Shown one piece after another: positions 1-5,959 of a stretch of 13,471 nucleotides of DNA. A program made the translations under genes and the position numbers. Every line of letters begins with the position of its first letter. The stretch's first letter is position 1. Source of the stretch: Phycisphaeraceae bacterium (lineage in GTDB: Bacteria > Planctomycetota > Phycisphaerae > Phycisphaerales > Phycisphaeraceae); NCBI GenBank assembly GCA_003552605.1, contig PUNN01000149.1, forward strand, positions 1 to 13,471. Direction: 5' to 3'. Below the pieces are notes generated by a model. That model did not search any database and had not been told where the DNA came from. It saw only the letters and a list, made by a program, of their open reading frames with translations.

Positions 1-315
1 GGCGTAGCCGTTGCGCACCACCTGCCGGTGGCCGTTCTCGTCGGTCAGGTGGGCATGGTCGGCAATCCACTGCTCGACCTCGGCCTCCACGTCCTGGGTC
101 AGCAACTGCCGCGCCCCCGCCCTTGGCACCTCGGTGAGCGGGTCGGCGGGGGGCGGCCCGGCCGCCTCGGCGGCGTTGGAATCCGTAGTTGGAAAGGACA
201 TTGGGGGGCCGCTGAAAAACCTCGCGCCCCCCGTGCCGATGCCACTGCGCCACGCAGAAGCGACCTTCAGGAGGTTTTTCAGGGGCCCCATTGGTTCGGT
301 GGTAGCGTGATTCAT
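1..315 (-). CDS. IS256-family (mutator-type) transposase, N-terminal part, cut by window edge
   Basis: The reading frame is open from ATG at 315 to the left edge (105 codons, no stop). Residues about 64-105 carry the N-terminal signature of IS256-family DDE transposases: a GARQLLTQ segment, an acidic VEAEVEQWI helix, then DENGHRQVVRNGY, where the family normally continues with a PER...TG.G...V..PRV segment and the DDE core. The family excises and reinserts its own IS. The start is supported by AGGAG nine bases upstream of the ATG at 315. A second in-frame ATG at 201 lies just inside the duplicated CCAATG. Residues 10-39 come from a 90-base palindromic insertion, described separately, and are not part of the normal family N-terminus. 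Whether the rest of the gene is intact cannot be seen. It is transcribed toward the edge, away from the arsenic genes. Confidence 0.85.
   Translation of the reverse strand, partial: MNHATTEPMGPLKNLLKVASAWRSGIGTGGARFFSGPPMSFPTTDSNAAEAAGPPPADPLTEVPRAGARQLLTQDVEAEVEQWIADHAHLTDENGHRQVVRNGYA
199..294. mobile_element. Small palindromic element (MITE-like) inserted in frame near the transposase start
   Basis: Two inverted arms face each other: GGGGCCGCTGAAAAACCTC at 205-223 and GAGGTTTTTCAGGGGCCCC at 271-289. They are complementary at 18 of 19 positions and separated by 47 bases. The unit is bracketed by the direct repeat CATTGG at 199-204 and 289-294, exactly 90 bases apart, as expected of a target-site duplication. 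Removing one repeat and the insert restores a continuous frame in which residue 9 (Met) joins directly to SFPTTDS. The insert carries no gene of its own. Inverted ends plus a target duplication suggest a non-autonomous element mobilised in trans; the family is not recognised. The alternative is a chance foldback in GC-rich DNA, which the matching direct repeats make less likely. Confidence 0.6.
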
Positions 316-495
316 GGTGGCGTACTCCTGACCGTGTGGGGCCATGTGGGTTCTTGGAACGGACCCAAGGTACGCCGCCTTTTTCATGGCGTCATCCACA
401 GCTTTTGGTTATACCCCACGTCTGGTAGATCGTGAATCACTGCGATTCCGGCCCGACCCGATCAACGCCGTCGGCATTTCCTCTTGTAACCCCGG

Positions 496-520
496 TTGGG
501 TCAGGACTTTGGGTCAGGAC
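496..520. repeat. Short tandem duplication at the 3' end of the anti-sigma gene
   Basis: TTGGGTCAGGAC occurs at 496-507 and again at 509-520, one base apart. The right copy contains the anti-sigma stop codon. The left copy lies just downstream of the gene. It looks like a small slippage duplication with no evident function. Confidence 0.6.
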
Positions 521-798
521 GAGGCCTCACCGTCTTGCGTGGCCTCGCGGAGTTTGTGCTTGAGCCGCTCACAGACCTCTTCCGGCATCTGCTCGAGTTC
601 AGATTCGATATCCCCATCAGTGAGGTCATGAAAGCGCTTGTGCAGCAGGCGGTCGAGGGCCTCGCTCTGCTTCTTGAAATTGCTGCACCCACCGCACATC
701 CACAGATGCAGGCGCAGCTCGAGGCGTTCCCAGAACGACAGCGGCCGGTCGAGGCTCTGGCAGATCAGCTCTGTCGCCTTTTTGCAACTGATCATCAT
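514..798 (-). CDS. Zinc-finger (zf-HC2/ZAS type) anti-sigma factor
   Basis: This 94-residue protein has the zinc-binding anti-sigma signature H31-x3-C35-x2-C38, with a further cysteine at position 5. It is followed by a charged helical tail (residues 40-94) and has no membrane segment, so it should act in the cytoplasm. Such proteins bind and hold their cognate ECF sigma factor, and zinc or thiol chemistry often controls release. The start at 798 is chosen because its ATG overlaps the sigma stop codon (ATGA), a translational-coupling arrangement, and an AGGA lies about eleven bases upstream. A second ATG follows at once (795). A longer frame from 843 would overlap sigma by 49 bases and adds only a basic stretch unlike the family. 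The direct sigma-anti-sigma pairing makes the assignment firm; the signal sensed is unknown. Confidence 0.82.
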   Translation of the reverse strand: MMISCKKATELICQSLDRPLSFWERLELRLHLWMCGGCSNFKKQSEALDRLLHKRFHDLTDGDIESELEQMPEEVCERLKHKLREATQDGEASS

Positions 799-1451
799 TC
801 GCTTCGGCTTCCTGTGGGCTCGGCGTCGGATGCGTTGAACCATTTCAACGTCAGGCAGCGCCTCATCTGTGTCCGGGCGCGGAAGAGGATCACCCAGAGG
901 TTGGTCGCCGTGACCTCGAGCGCCTTACAGATGGTGGCTGTTTCTTCCTGCTCGATCACGCGGCGGGCGAAGGCCTCGCGGGCGCGGGGGACGAGGGTGT
1001 CGAGGCATTCGTGAAAAACGGCCCAGAACTCTTCTTTCTCAAGCATTGCTTCCGGTTGCACCGTGGAGGGGTCGGGCATCCGGAGCCAGCGGCCCTTTTC
1101 ATCAAAGAACTCCTCAAGCCAGTCGCTGTGGCTGACCTGCTCGCCCACGCCGCGACTGCGCGAGCGGAGGTGGTCCATGATCTTGTGCCGCAGGATGCCG
1201 ATCAGCCAGGTGCGTTCCGTGGATGCACCCTTGAACTTGTCACGCGATCGCCACGCGGCGAGCAGGGCATCCTGGACCAGCTCTTCGGCCACCTCCGGCT
1301 TGTTCACACGGACGAGGGCGTAGCGGTACATGACGGTGCCGTGGCGGTCGACCCACGCCGAGGGATCGAGGGGTTCGGAAGCGGCGTCGGTGTCCGAGGC
1401 CTGCGGCGGATTGTCCGTCTTGCCAGTGTTCAAAACTCTGCGCTCCACCAT
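795..1451 (-). CDS. ECF-type RNA polymerase sigma-70 factor
   Basis: The product is 218 residues, a normal ECF length. Sigma region 2 spans about residues 32-100: AWVDRHGTVMYRYAL, then VAEELVQDALLAAWRS and the TWLIGILRHKIMDHLR segment for core binding and -10 recognition. Region 4 spans about residues 152-204, with the helix-turn-helix in EETATICKALEVTATNLW. The pattern resembles the sigma-70 family paired with small ZAS anti-sigma factors (similar to TIGR02943), judged from memory. The frame is open upstream to 1748, but that extension is proline-rich and translates a C-rich tract, so the ATG at 1451 is preferred. There is no clear Shine-Dalgarno; a TATACT box lies about 30 bases upstream. 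The gene is divergent from the DUF3179 gene and overlaps its anti-sigma partner. A link to the arsenic genes is possible but not shown. Confidence 0.88.
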   Translation of the reverse strand: MVERRVLNTGKTDNPPQASDTDAASEPLDPSAWVDRHGTVMYRYALVRVNKPEVAEELVQDALLAAWRSRDKFKGASTERTWLIGILRHKIMDHLRSRSRGVGEQVSHSDWLEEFFDEKGRWLRMPDPSTVQPEAMLEKEEFWAVFHECLDTLVPRAREAFARRVIEQEETATICKALEVTATNLWVILFRARTQMRRCLTLKWFNASDAEPTGSRSE

Positions 1452-1480
1452 CTCAAGGTAGCGGCCGCGACCTCGATGGG

Positions 1481-1486
1481 AGTATA
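1481..1486 (-). promoter_or_regulatory. Candidate -10 box for the sigma/anti-sigma operon
   Basis: Read on the minus strand the sequence is TATACT, a good -10 hexamer in otherwise GC-rich DNA, about 30 bases before the chosen sigma start. A start site near 1474 would give a leader of roughly 23 bases. The -35 position holds only TTCGAA at an 18-base spacing, a weak match, so an activator or an alternative sigma factor may be needed. Confidence 0.35.
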
Positions 1487-1548
1487 GCACTTCAAGGTCC
1501 GGTGTTCGAATCGGCGGATCGCGCGGTTGAACGGGCAAAGCCGGGGCA

Positions 1549-1591
1549 CCATCGGGCATCCGGGGGTCTGGCGTCCGGGGGCCGGGGGGCA
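1549..1591. repeat. G-run tract between the divergent sigma and DUF3179 genes
   Basis: The plus strand carries runs of three to six G, with the near-repeats GCATCCGGGGG and GCGTCCGGGGG. On the minus strand, the coding strand of the sigma gene, it reads as C runs. It lies within the 287-base divergent intergenic region (1452-1738), which otherwise holds only the candidate -10 box and the DUF3179 ribosome binding site. The G runs could form a quadruplex. A similar C-run tract precedes arsR. Confidence 0.5.
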
Positions 1592-1738
1592 TGTAATGAA
1601 CCAGTGGGCGCGACGACCTATTCCATGCCGCGGAAGAGTATCCCACCGTCTGGGTGCCTGCGCTAACGGTGGTGCATACCGCGGCACCGCCGATGTGGTG
1701 GCGATCATCCCGATCGCAGGCTCGATGGAGACCCGGAT

Positions 1739-2824
1739 ATGCGATCACGCCCTGTTCTGACGGTTGCTCTGGTGCTGATTGCCCTTACTTCGGTGGGCCT
1801 TGCCTACTACTCATGGCATGCCACGGGGCTGCCGGGATCGGGCCGTGGCGGCAGTACTGCCGAGGCCTCGCAACGCAACTCGCCCGCCGGCGGCGAGATG
1901 CTGGGGCAGTTCAACACTGAAGACATGACGATCCAACGACGTGAGATCCAGGCCGGCGGGCCGCCGAAGGATGGCATCCCCTCCCTGGCCGACCCGGAGG
2001 TGGTCAAGGCCGATGAGGCCGACTTCATGCGCGCCGATGACCGGGTGGTGGCAGTGAACATCGGCGACACGGTCCGGGCGTATCCCCTCCGCATACTCAA
2101 CTGGCATGAGGCGGTCAACGATGAACTGGAGGACACTCCGTTCACCGTGGTCTACTGCCCGCTGTGTGACTCGGTCAGTGTGCTCGATCGACGTATCCGG
2201 GATGAAACGGGGGAGGTCAAGGTGCTGGAATTCGGCATCAGTGGCCTGCTGCACAACTCGAACGTCCTGCTTTATGATCGCACTGATGAGGCGCTCTGGT
2301 CGCAGGTGAAGTTTGAAGCGGTCAGCGGCCCGCATGCCGGCGAATCGCTGGAACACCTGCCCTGGACGATGACGACATTCGAAACCTACCGCGATGAATA
2401 TCCCGCGGGCACGGTGATGACCTTCGACACCGGCCATCGGCGCGACTACAGTCGCAACCCGTACGAAGCGTATTTCCAGGAGGATCGGCTTATGTTCCCG
2501 GTTTCACGCGAGGACCCGCGTCTGAATCGCAAGGACCGGGTGGTCGGCATCCGGATCGGGGACAAGGTGCGGGCTTATCCCGTGGAACGCGTGGCGGAAG
2601 CCGAGGATGGGCGGATCACCGACACCCTCGGGGAGCATCGCATCGTGCTTGAGGCCGATGCGGGTGCGGACACCGTCCGCCTTGTCGAGGTGCCCGAGCA
2701 GGCGCAGACCGTGCATACCTTCTGGTTCGCCTGGGCGGCGTATCATGCGGATACTGAAATCTATGGTGAGCAGGATGAGGCGGAAAGCCCCGCAGAAGCG
2801 GGTGATGCCCAGCCCGGCTCTTGA
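1739..2824 (+). CDS. DUF3179 domain-containing membrane-anchored protein
   Basis: This 361-residue protein has one N-terminal hydrophobic segment (about 5-25), so the body is probably outside the cytoplasmic membrane. The DUF3179 pattern is clear: DDRVVAVNIGD (101-110) and a related VVGIRIGDKVRAYPVE repeat near 278-293, TVVYCPLCDSVSV (about 136-148) with C140 and C143, GLLHNSNVLLYDR (169-181) followed by W.Q, and a closing FWFAWAAYHADTEIY (328-342). The biochemical function of the family is not known; the CPLC pair suggests metal binding or thiol chemistry. The start at 1739 has GGAG eight bases upstream. It probably leads a short operon with the DsrE-like gene 68 bases downstream and arsM beyond, and is divergent from the sigma factor. 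Low-complexity acidic residues at the C-terminus (344-361) look like a tail. Confidence 0.85.
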   Translation: MRSRPVLTVALVLIALTSVGLAYYSWHATGLPGSGRGGSTAEASQRNSPAGGEMLGQFNTEDMTIQRREIQAGGPPKDGIPSLADPEVVKADEADFMRADDRVVAVNIGDTVRAYPLRILNWHEAVNDELEDTPFTVVYCPLCDSVSVLDRRIRDETGEVKVLEFGISGLLHNSNVLLYDRTDEALWSQVKFEAVSGPHAGESLEHLPWTMTTFETYRDEYPAGTVMTFDTGHRRDYSRNPYEAYFQEDRLMFPVSREDPRLNRKDRVVGIRIGDKVRAYPVERVAEAEDGRITDTLGEHRIVLEADAGADTVRLVEVPEQAQTVHTFWFAWAAYHADTEIYGEQDEAESPAEAGDAQPGS

Positions 2825-2892
2825 ACCCGAACGGCCGATGTGGGACGGGACCACGCGGCCACACCTTCATCCACGTTCAAAGGAGTTTGCTG

Positions 2893-3252
2893 ATGAACCG
2901 TGTTGCCATTGTCGTGCTTGCGGACACCGAAACCAAGGAGGCCCTCGGCCGCGTGTTCAACGCTCTCATGGCCGCCGATGAGTTTGCCGAGGCGGGTAAT
3001 GAGGTGCGGATCGTCTTCGATGGGGCGGGCGTGAAGTGGATCGTGGAGCTTTCCAACCCCGAACACAAGGCCCACGGCCTGTTTCAGAAGCTCAAGCCCC
3101 ATGTGACCGATGTCTGCCGCTACTGCGCGGGGGCGTTCGGCGTGGATGACAAGGTCAAGGGGGATGATGCTCCCTTGACCGGCGGCGGCTACCAGGATCA
3201 CCCCAGCTTTCGCCAGCTTGTCAACGATGGCTTCCAGGTGATTACATTCTGA
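2893..3252 (+). CDS. DsrE-family protein (small sulfur-relay-like protein)
   Basis: The product is 119 residues. It opens with MNRVAIVVLADTET, a beta strand and loop typical of DsrE/DsrF-like folds, then a helix and the strand EVRIVFDGAG (about 37-46). A CRYCAGAFGV segment follows, with C75 and C78 where DsrE-like proteins place their active cysteine. It ends GFQVITF. DsrE proteins carry sulfur as a persulfide or act in small thiol relays in the cytoplasm; that role is inferred here from the fold. The start at 2893 has AAAGGAG about eight bases upstream; a longer frame from 2821 is rejected because it has no family match. It sits between DUF3179 and arsM on the same strand. A thiol role fits trivalent arsenic chemistry, but the substrate is unknown. 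Confidence 0.75.
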   Translation: MNRVAIVVLADTETKEALGRVFNALMAADEFAEAGNEVRIVFDGAGVKWIVELSNPEHKAHGLFQKLKPHVTDVCRYCAGAFGVDDKVKGDDAPLTGGGYQDHPSFRQLVNDGFQVITF

Positions 3253-3397
3253 GGATGCCGAATCGGGAAAATCCTACCGCGGTGTGTAAGGCGGCCGGCG
3301 CGGCGACGACGTATTGACAGTCGGGCGATGCGGACTCGTCCGGCGGGATGTGACAGGAACAGGACGGGATGTCATCAACAGACCTGGAGGTACGACG

Positions 3398-4606
3398 ATG
3401 AAACCGCGAGACGAGAACAAACAGGGGCATTCCGGTGGAGCAGGCGGCTTCGGGGTCGAGCAGGAGGTGCTCGACCGGTACGCCCAGAGCGCCGGGCAGT
3501 TCGAGCAGAGCCTCTGCTGCCCGGCTGATGGGCACGACCCAGCGCTGCTGAAGCTGCTGCCGGATGAGATCATCGAGAAGGATTACGGCTGCGGCAACCC
3601 CGCGCCGTATGCCCGGCCTGGCGACACGGTGGTCGACCTCGGCTCGGGGGTGGGCAAGATGTGCTACATCCTTGCGCAGAAGGTGGGGCCCGAGGGCCGC
3701 GTGATCGGTGTCGACTTCAACGATGCCATGCTCGAGGTCGCCCGCAAATATGAAGATGAGATGGCCGAACGGATCGGCTACCGCAACGTCAGCTTCCGCA
3801 AGGGCCGCATCCAGGACCTTGCCCTCGACATGGACAAGGCCGGCCGCTGGCTCGCCGCCAACCCCATCGAGGATGTGAACCAGCTTGCCGCGTTCAACGA
3901 CTACTGCCGGACGCTGCGGCGGGAGCAGCCGATGATCGCCGATGGCAGCGTCGACCTCATCGTCTCCAACTGCGTGCTCAACCTCGTCGAGACCGGTGAA
4001 AAGGCGAAGCTGTTTACCGAGATGGCACGCGTGCTCAAGCCCGGCGGCCGGGCGGTGATCAGCGACATCGTCTGTGATGAAGACCCCACGCCGGCGATCC
4101 TCGCTGATCCGAAGCTGTGGAGCGGCTGCATCTCGGGCGCATTCGGCGAGGACCGGTTTCTCAGGATGTTCGAAGAGGCCGGCTTCCACGGCATGGAGAT
4201 TCTCGCCCGCGGCGATGAGCCGTGGCGGATCATTGATGGTATCGAGTTCCGCTCGATGACCGTGCGCGCCTGGCGCGATGCACCGGGACCATGCCTCGAC
4301 CGCCGGCAGGCGGTGGTCTTCACCGGCCCTTGGAAGCAGGTGCGCGATGATGAAGGCCACATCTACCGCCGCGGTGAGCGAATGGCGGTGTGCGACCGGA
4401 CCTACCGGATGCTGACCGATCCCGATGGGCCCTATGCAGCGCACATGATCGGCATCGAGCCGGCCGAGCCCGATCCGCTCGATGAGGCACCGGCGTTCGA
4501 CTGCCACAGCGGCGTCGTTCGCACACCGGGTGAAACGAAGGGAACGCAGTCGACCCGCCCCACGGTGCAGCGCAATGCTGCCTGTGGTCCCGGCCACTGC
4601 TGCTGA
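3398..4606 (+). CDS. arsM: Arsenite S-adenosylmethionine methyltransferase (ArsM)
   Basis: This 402-residue cytoplasmic methyltransferase has the Rossmann SAM site VDLGSGVG (79-86) and the acidic RVIGVDFNDAML segment (101-112). The cysteines expected to bind As(III) are present: C40-C41, C65 in DYGCGNP, C192 in VSNCVLNL and C244 in SGCISGA. The last two match the catalytic pair of known ArsM enzymes, such as C174/C224 of the algal CmArsM. ArsM turns arsenite into methyl- and dimethylarsenicals, the precursors of arsenosugars. The start at 3398 has GGAGG about eight bases upstream; the frame is open to 3314 but that part lacks family character. The C-terminus CGPGHCC (396-402) is an extra thiol-rich tail. 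An intrinsic terminator follows 17 bases after the stop, and arsS lies in the same locus, supporting the pathway assignment. Confidence 0.9.
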   Translation: MKPRDENKQGHSGGAGGFGVEQEVLDRYAQSAGQFEQSLCCPADGHDPALLKLLPDEIIEKDYGCGNPAPYARPGDTVVDLGSGVGKMCYILAQKVGPEGRVIGVDFNDAMLEVARKYEDEMAERIGYRNVSFRKGRIQDLALDMDKAGRWLAANPIEDVNQLAAFNDYCRTLRREQPMIADGSVDLIVSNCVLNLVETGEKAKLFTEMARVLKPGGRAVISDIVCDEDPTPAILADPKLWSGCISGAFGEDRFLRMFEEAGFHGMEILARGDEPWRIIDGIEFRSMTVRAWRDAPGPCLDRRQAVVFTGPWKQVRDDEGHIYRRGERMAVCDRTYRMLTDPDGPYAAHMIGIEPAEPDPLDEAPAFDCHSGVVRTPGETKGTQSTRPTVQRNAACGPGHCC

Positions 4607-4622
4607 TACGTCCCGTCCCGCG

Positions 4623-4659
4623 GAGTCCACGACCATGCCCCGGGTCGTGGACTCTTTTT
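4623..4659 (+). terminator. Rho-independent terminator after arsM
   Basis: A perfect 12-base-pair stem pairs GAGTCCACGACC (4623-4634) with GGTCGTGGACTC (4643-4654) around an eight-base loop, followed directly by TTTTT (4655-4659). It starts 17 bases after the arsM stop codon and separates the DUF3179-dsrE-arsM group from arsR-pst. On the opposite strand the stem is not followed by a T run, so it is one-directional. Confidence 0.9.
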
Positions 4660-4676
4660 GGGACATGAAATCAGCG

Positions 4677-4694
4677 GCGGTTGATGTCAACCGC
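4677..4694. promoter_or_regulatory. Candidate ArsR operator (18-base dyad)
   Basis: GCGGTTGATGTCAACCGC is a perfect inverted repeat: eight-base arms with a two-base centre. It lies between the arsM terminator and arsR, 110 bases before the arsR start. ArsR-family repressors bind such dyads at their own promoters. An overlapping ATCA/TGAT pair (4670-4685) also resembles ArsR half sites. No convincing -35/-10 pair was identified beside it, so the role is inferred from position and symmetry. Confidence 0.45.
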
Positions 4695-4700
4695 GATTGA

Positions 4701-4800
4701 ACGCCCCGGGAACCCCCGGAACCCGGCCCCCTGGAACCCTGGACTCCCGGCCCTCCGGCCCCCTGGCCCTCCGGCCCCCCCCGGGACCCGCGGCCCCCCG
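4701..4800 (+). repeat. C-rich low-complexity leader before arsR
   Basis: About 100 bases consist of C runs broken by short GGAA, TGGA and CCGG steps. It contains a 16-base tandem unit, GGCCCTCCGGCCCCCT (4749-4764) repeated with one change at 4765-4780, and several GGAACCC motifs. The frame in front of arsR translates it as a proline/glycine-rich stretch, which is unlikely to be protein. It may be a structured or quadruplex-forming 5' leader. It resembles the G-run tract at 1549-1591 in reverse orientation. Confidence 0.55.
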
Positions 4801-4803
4801 CCC

Positions 4804-5103
4804 ATGGAGCGAATGCCATCCGCATGCAACTGCGCTGCCCTGCTGCGTGTCCTCGCAGACCCGACGCGGCTGGATGTCGTCCGAAGGCTGCTTGATGGCC
4901 CCACGCACGTGGGGGCGCTCAACAGCGGCCTCGGGATCAACCAGAGCCTGCTGTCTCACCATCTGCGGGTGTTGCGTGATGCCGGCCTGGTTGAGGCACA
5001 ACGGGATGGCAAGGCGGTGCTGTACCGGCTGACGCCGGCGAGGGTGACGTATACCGCCCCGAGGGGCCTTGACTTTGGCTGCTGCCATGTGACGTTCCTA
5101 TGA
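4804..5103 (+). CDS. arsR: ArsR/SmtB-family transcriptional repressor
   Basis: This 99-residue winged-helix protein matches the ArsR pattern throughout: LLRVLADPTRLDVVRRLL (13-30), the recognition helix region INQSLLSHHLRVLRDAGLV (45-63) and the beta-wing QRDGKAVLYRLT (66-77). ArsR proteins sit on the operator and leave when As(III) or another thiophilic metal binds cysteines. The usual ELCVCDL site in the DNA-binding helix is absent. Instead there are C8 and C10 (CNC) near the start and C93-C94 followed by H95 at the end, comparable in place to the C-terminal site of the Acidithiobacillus ArsR. The start at 4804 is chosen by family length; another ATG is at 4813, and no good Shine-Dalgarno is visible in the C-rich leader. 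pstS begins 12 bases after the stop, so ArsR should control the transporter genes. Confidence 0.85.
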   Translation: MERMPSACNCAALLRVLADPTRLDVVRRLLDGPTHVGALNSGLGINQSLLSHHLRVLRDAGLVEAQRDGKAVLYRLTPARVTYTAPRGLDFGCCHVTFL

Positions 5104-5115
5104 AGGGGTTGATTC

Positions 5116-5958
5116 ATGCGTGTGATACGAAGCATGTTGGGACTCGCGCTGCTGTTGAACCTGCTGGTCATTGCCGCCTGCGGGGATGGCGCCACCGGTG
5201 GGGAAGGCGAAGTACAGGGGCGGCTGATTGTCACTGGTTCGAGTACCGTGGCGCCGCTCGTGGGCGAGATCGCGCGGCGGTTCGAGCAGAAGCATCCCGG
5301 GGTGCGCATCGATGTTCAGGCCGGCGGTTCTTCGCAGGCGGTCGCCGATGTGCAGCGGGGCACGGCCGGGCTCGGCATGATCTCCCGCTCACTTGCGGAG
5401 AGCGAGAGACACCTCGATGCCACGACGATCGCCCGTGACGGCATCGTCCTGATTGTCCACCGGGACAACCCGATCGACGCCCTGAGCGATGAACAGGTGG
5501 TCGATATCTTCACCGGCCGCGTGCGCAACTGGAAGGATGCCGGCGGCGACGATGGGCGGATCACCGTGGTCAACAAGGCCGATGGCCGCGCCACGCTCGC
5601 GATCTTCCTCGATCACTACGAACTTCAAAGTCGCGACATCAAGCCGGGTGTTGTCATCGGGGACAATCAGCAGGGCATCCGCACCGTGGCCGGTGACCCC
5701 CACGCCATCAGTTACGTCTCGATCGGCACGGCAACGTTTGAAGCCTCCCGCGGCACGGCGATCCGGATGCCCCGCATTGATGGGCAAGAGCCGACACTCG
5801 AGGCCGTCCACCGCGGGGAATACGCCCTCGCCCGCCCGCTGAATCTGATCACTCACGGTTCCCGGTCGGCGCTTGCCGAGGCGTTCATCGCGTTCGCATC
5901 CTCACCCGAGGTTCACGACCTTGTGGAGGCGCAGTACTTTGTACCGGCCGTCGAGTGA
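5116..5958 (+). CDS. pstS: Phosphate-type ABC transporter substrate-binding lipoprotein (PstS)
   Basis: The product has 280 residues with a lipoprotein signal: basic MRVIR, a hydrophobic stretch, and the lipobox ending at C22 (VIAAC). The mature part has the PBP2 phosphate-binding pattern: TGSSTVAPLVGEIA (40-53), a downstream GGSSQAV loop, MISRSL, and VNKADGRAT in the middle of the protein. PstS captures the oxyanion outside the cytoplasmic membrane and hands it to PstC/PstA; arsenate is a known look-alike substrate of such systems. The start at 5116 has AAGGGG about nine bases upstream. It follows arsR by 12 bases and precedes pstC by one base. Whether this copy prefers phosphate or arsenate cannot be read from the sequence. 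Confidence 0.88.
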   Translation: MRVIRSMLGLALLLNLLVIAACGDGATGGEGEVQGRLIVTGSSTVAPLVGEIARRFEQKHPGVRIDVQAGGSSQAVADVQRGTAGLGMISRSLAESERHLDATTIARDGIVLIVHRDNPIDALSDEQVVDIFTGRVRNWKDAGGDDGRITVVNKADGRATLAIFLDHYELQSRDIKPGVVIGDNQQGIRTVAGDPHAISYVSIGTATFEASRGTAIRMPRIDGQEPTLEAVHRGEYALARPLNLITHGSRSALAEAFIAFASSPEVHDLVEAQYFVPAVE

Positions 5959-5959
5959 C

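Noticed and set aside
28..435. Plus-strand frame of 135 codons near the left edge
   Set aside because: It overlaps the opposite-strand transposase, which has a family signature and a good ribosome binding site.
316..513. Gap between the transposase start and the anti-sigma end, searched for the IS terminal repeat
   Set aside because: Short foldbacks such as TGGGT/ACCCA near 347-366 are present, but without the other IS end no terminal repeat can be assigned.
1500..1512. GTGTTCGAATC, reminiscent of a tRNA T-loop
   Set aside because: The flanking bases do not form a five-pair T stem, and no acceptor, D or anticodon stems can be assembled on either strand.
3314..3342. Perfect TTGACA -35 hexamer upstream of arsM
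   Set aside because: At 16-18 bases downstream there is only GC-rich sequence with no -10 match, so a promoter is not supported.
4681..4803. Longer arsR start at 4681 giving a 41-residue proline-rich extension
   Set aside because: The extension is a direct translation of the C-rich repeat, has no homologous feature in ArsR proteins and begins with TTG inside the dyad.
3242..4825. A 527-codon open frame on the minus strand
   Set aside because: It is antisense to arsM, which has clear SAM and cysteine motifs. The minus frame has no recognisable domain and is a by-product of GC-rich codon use.
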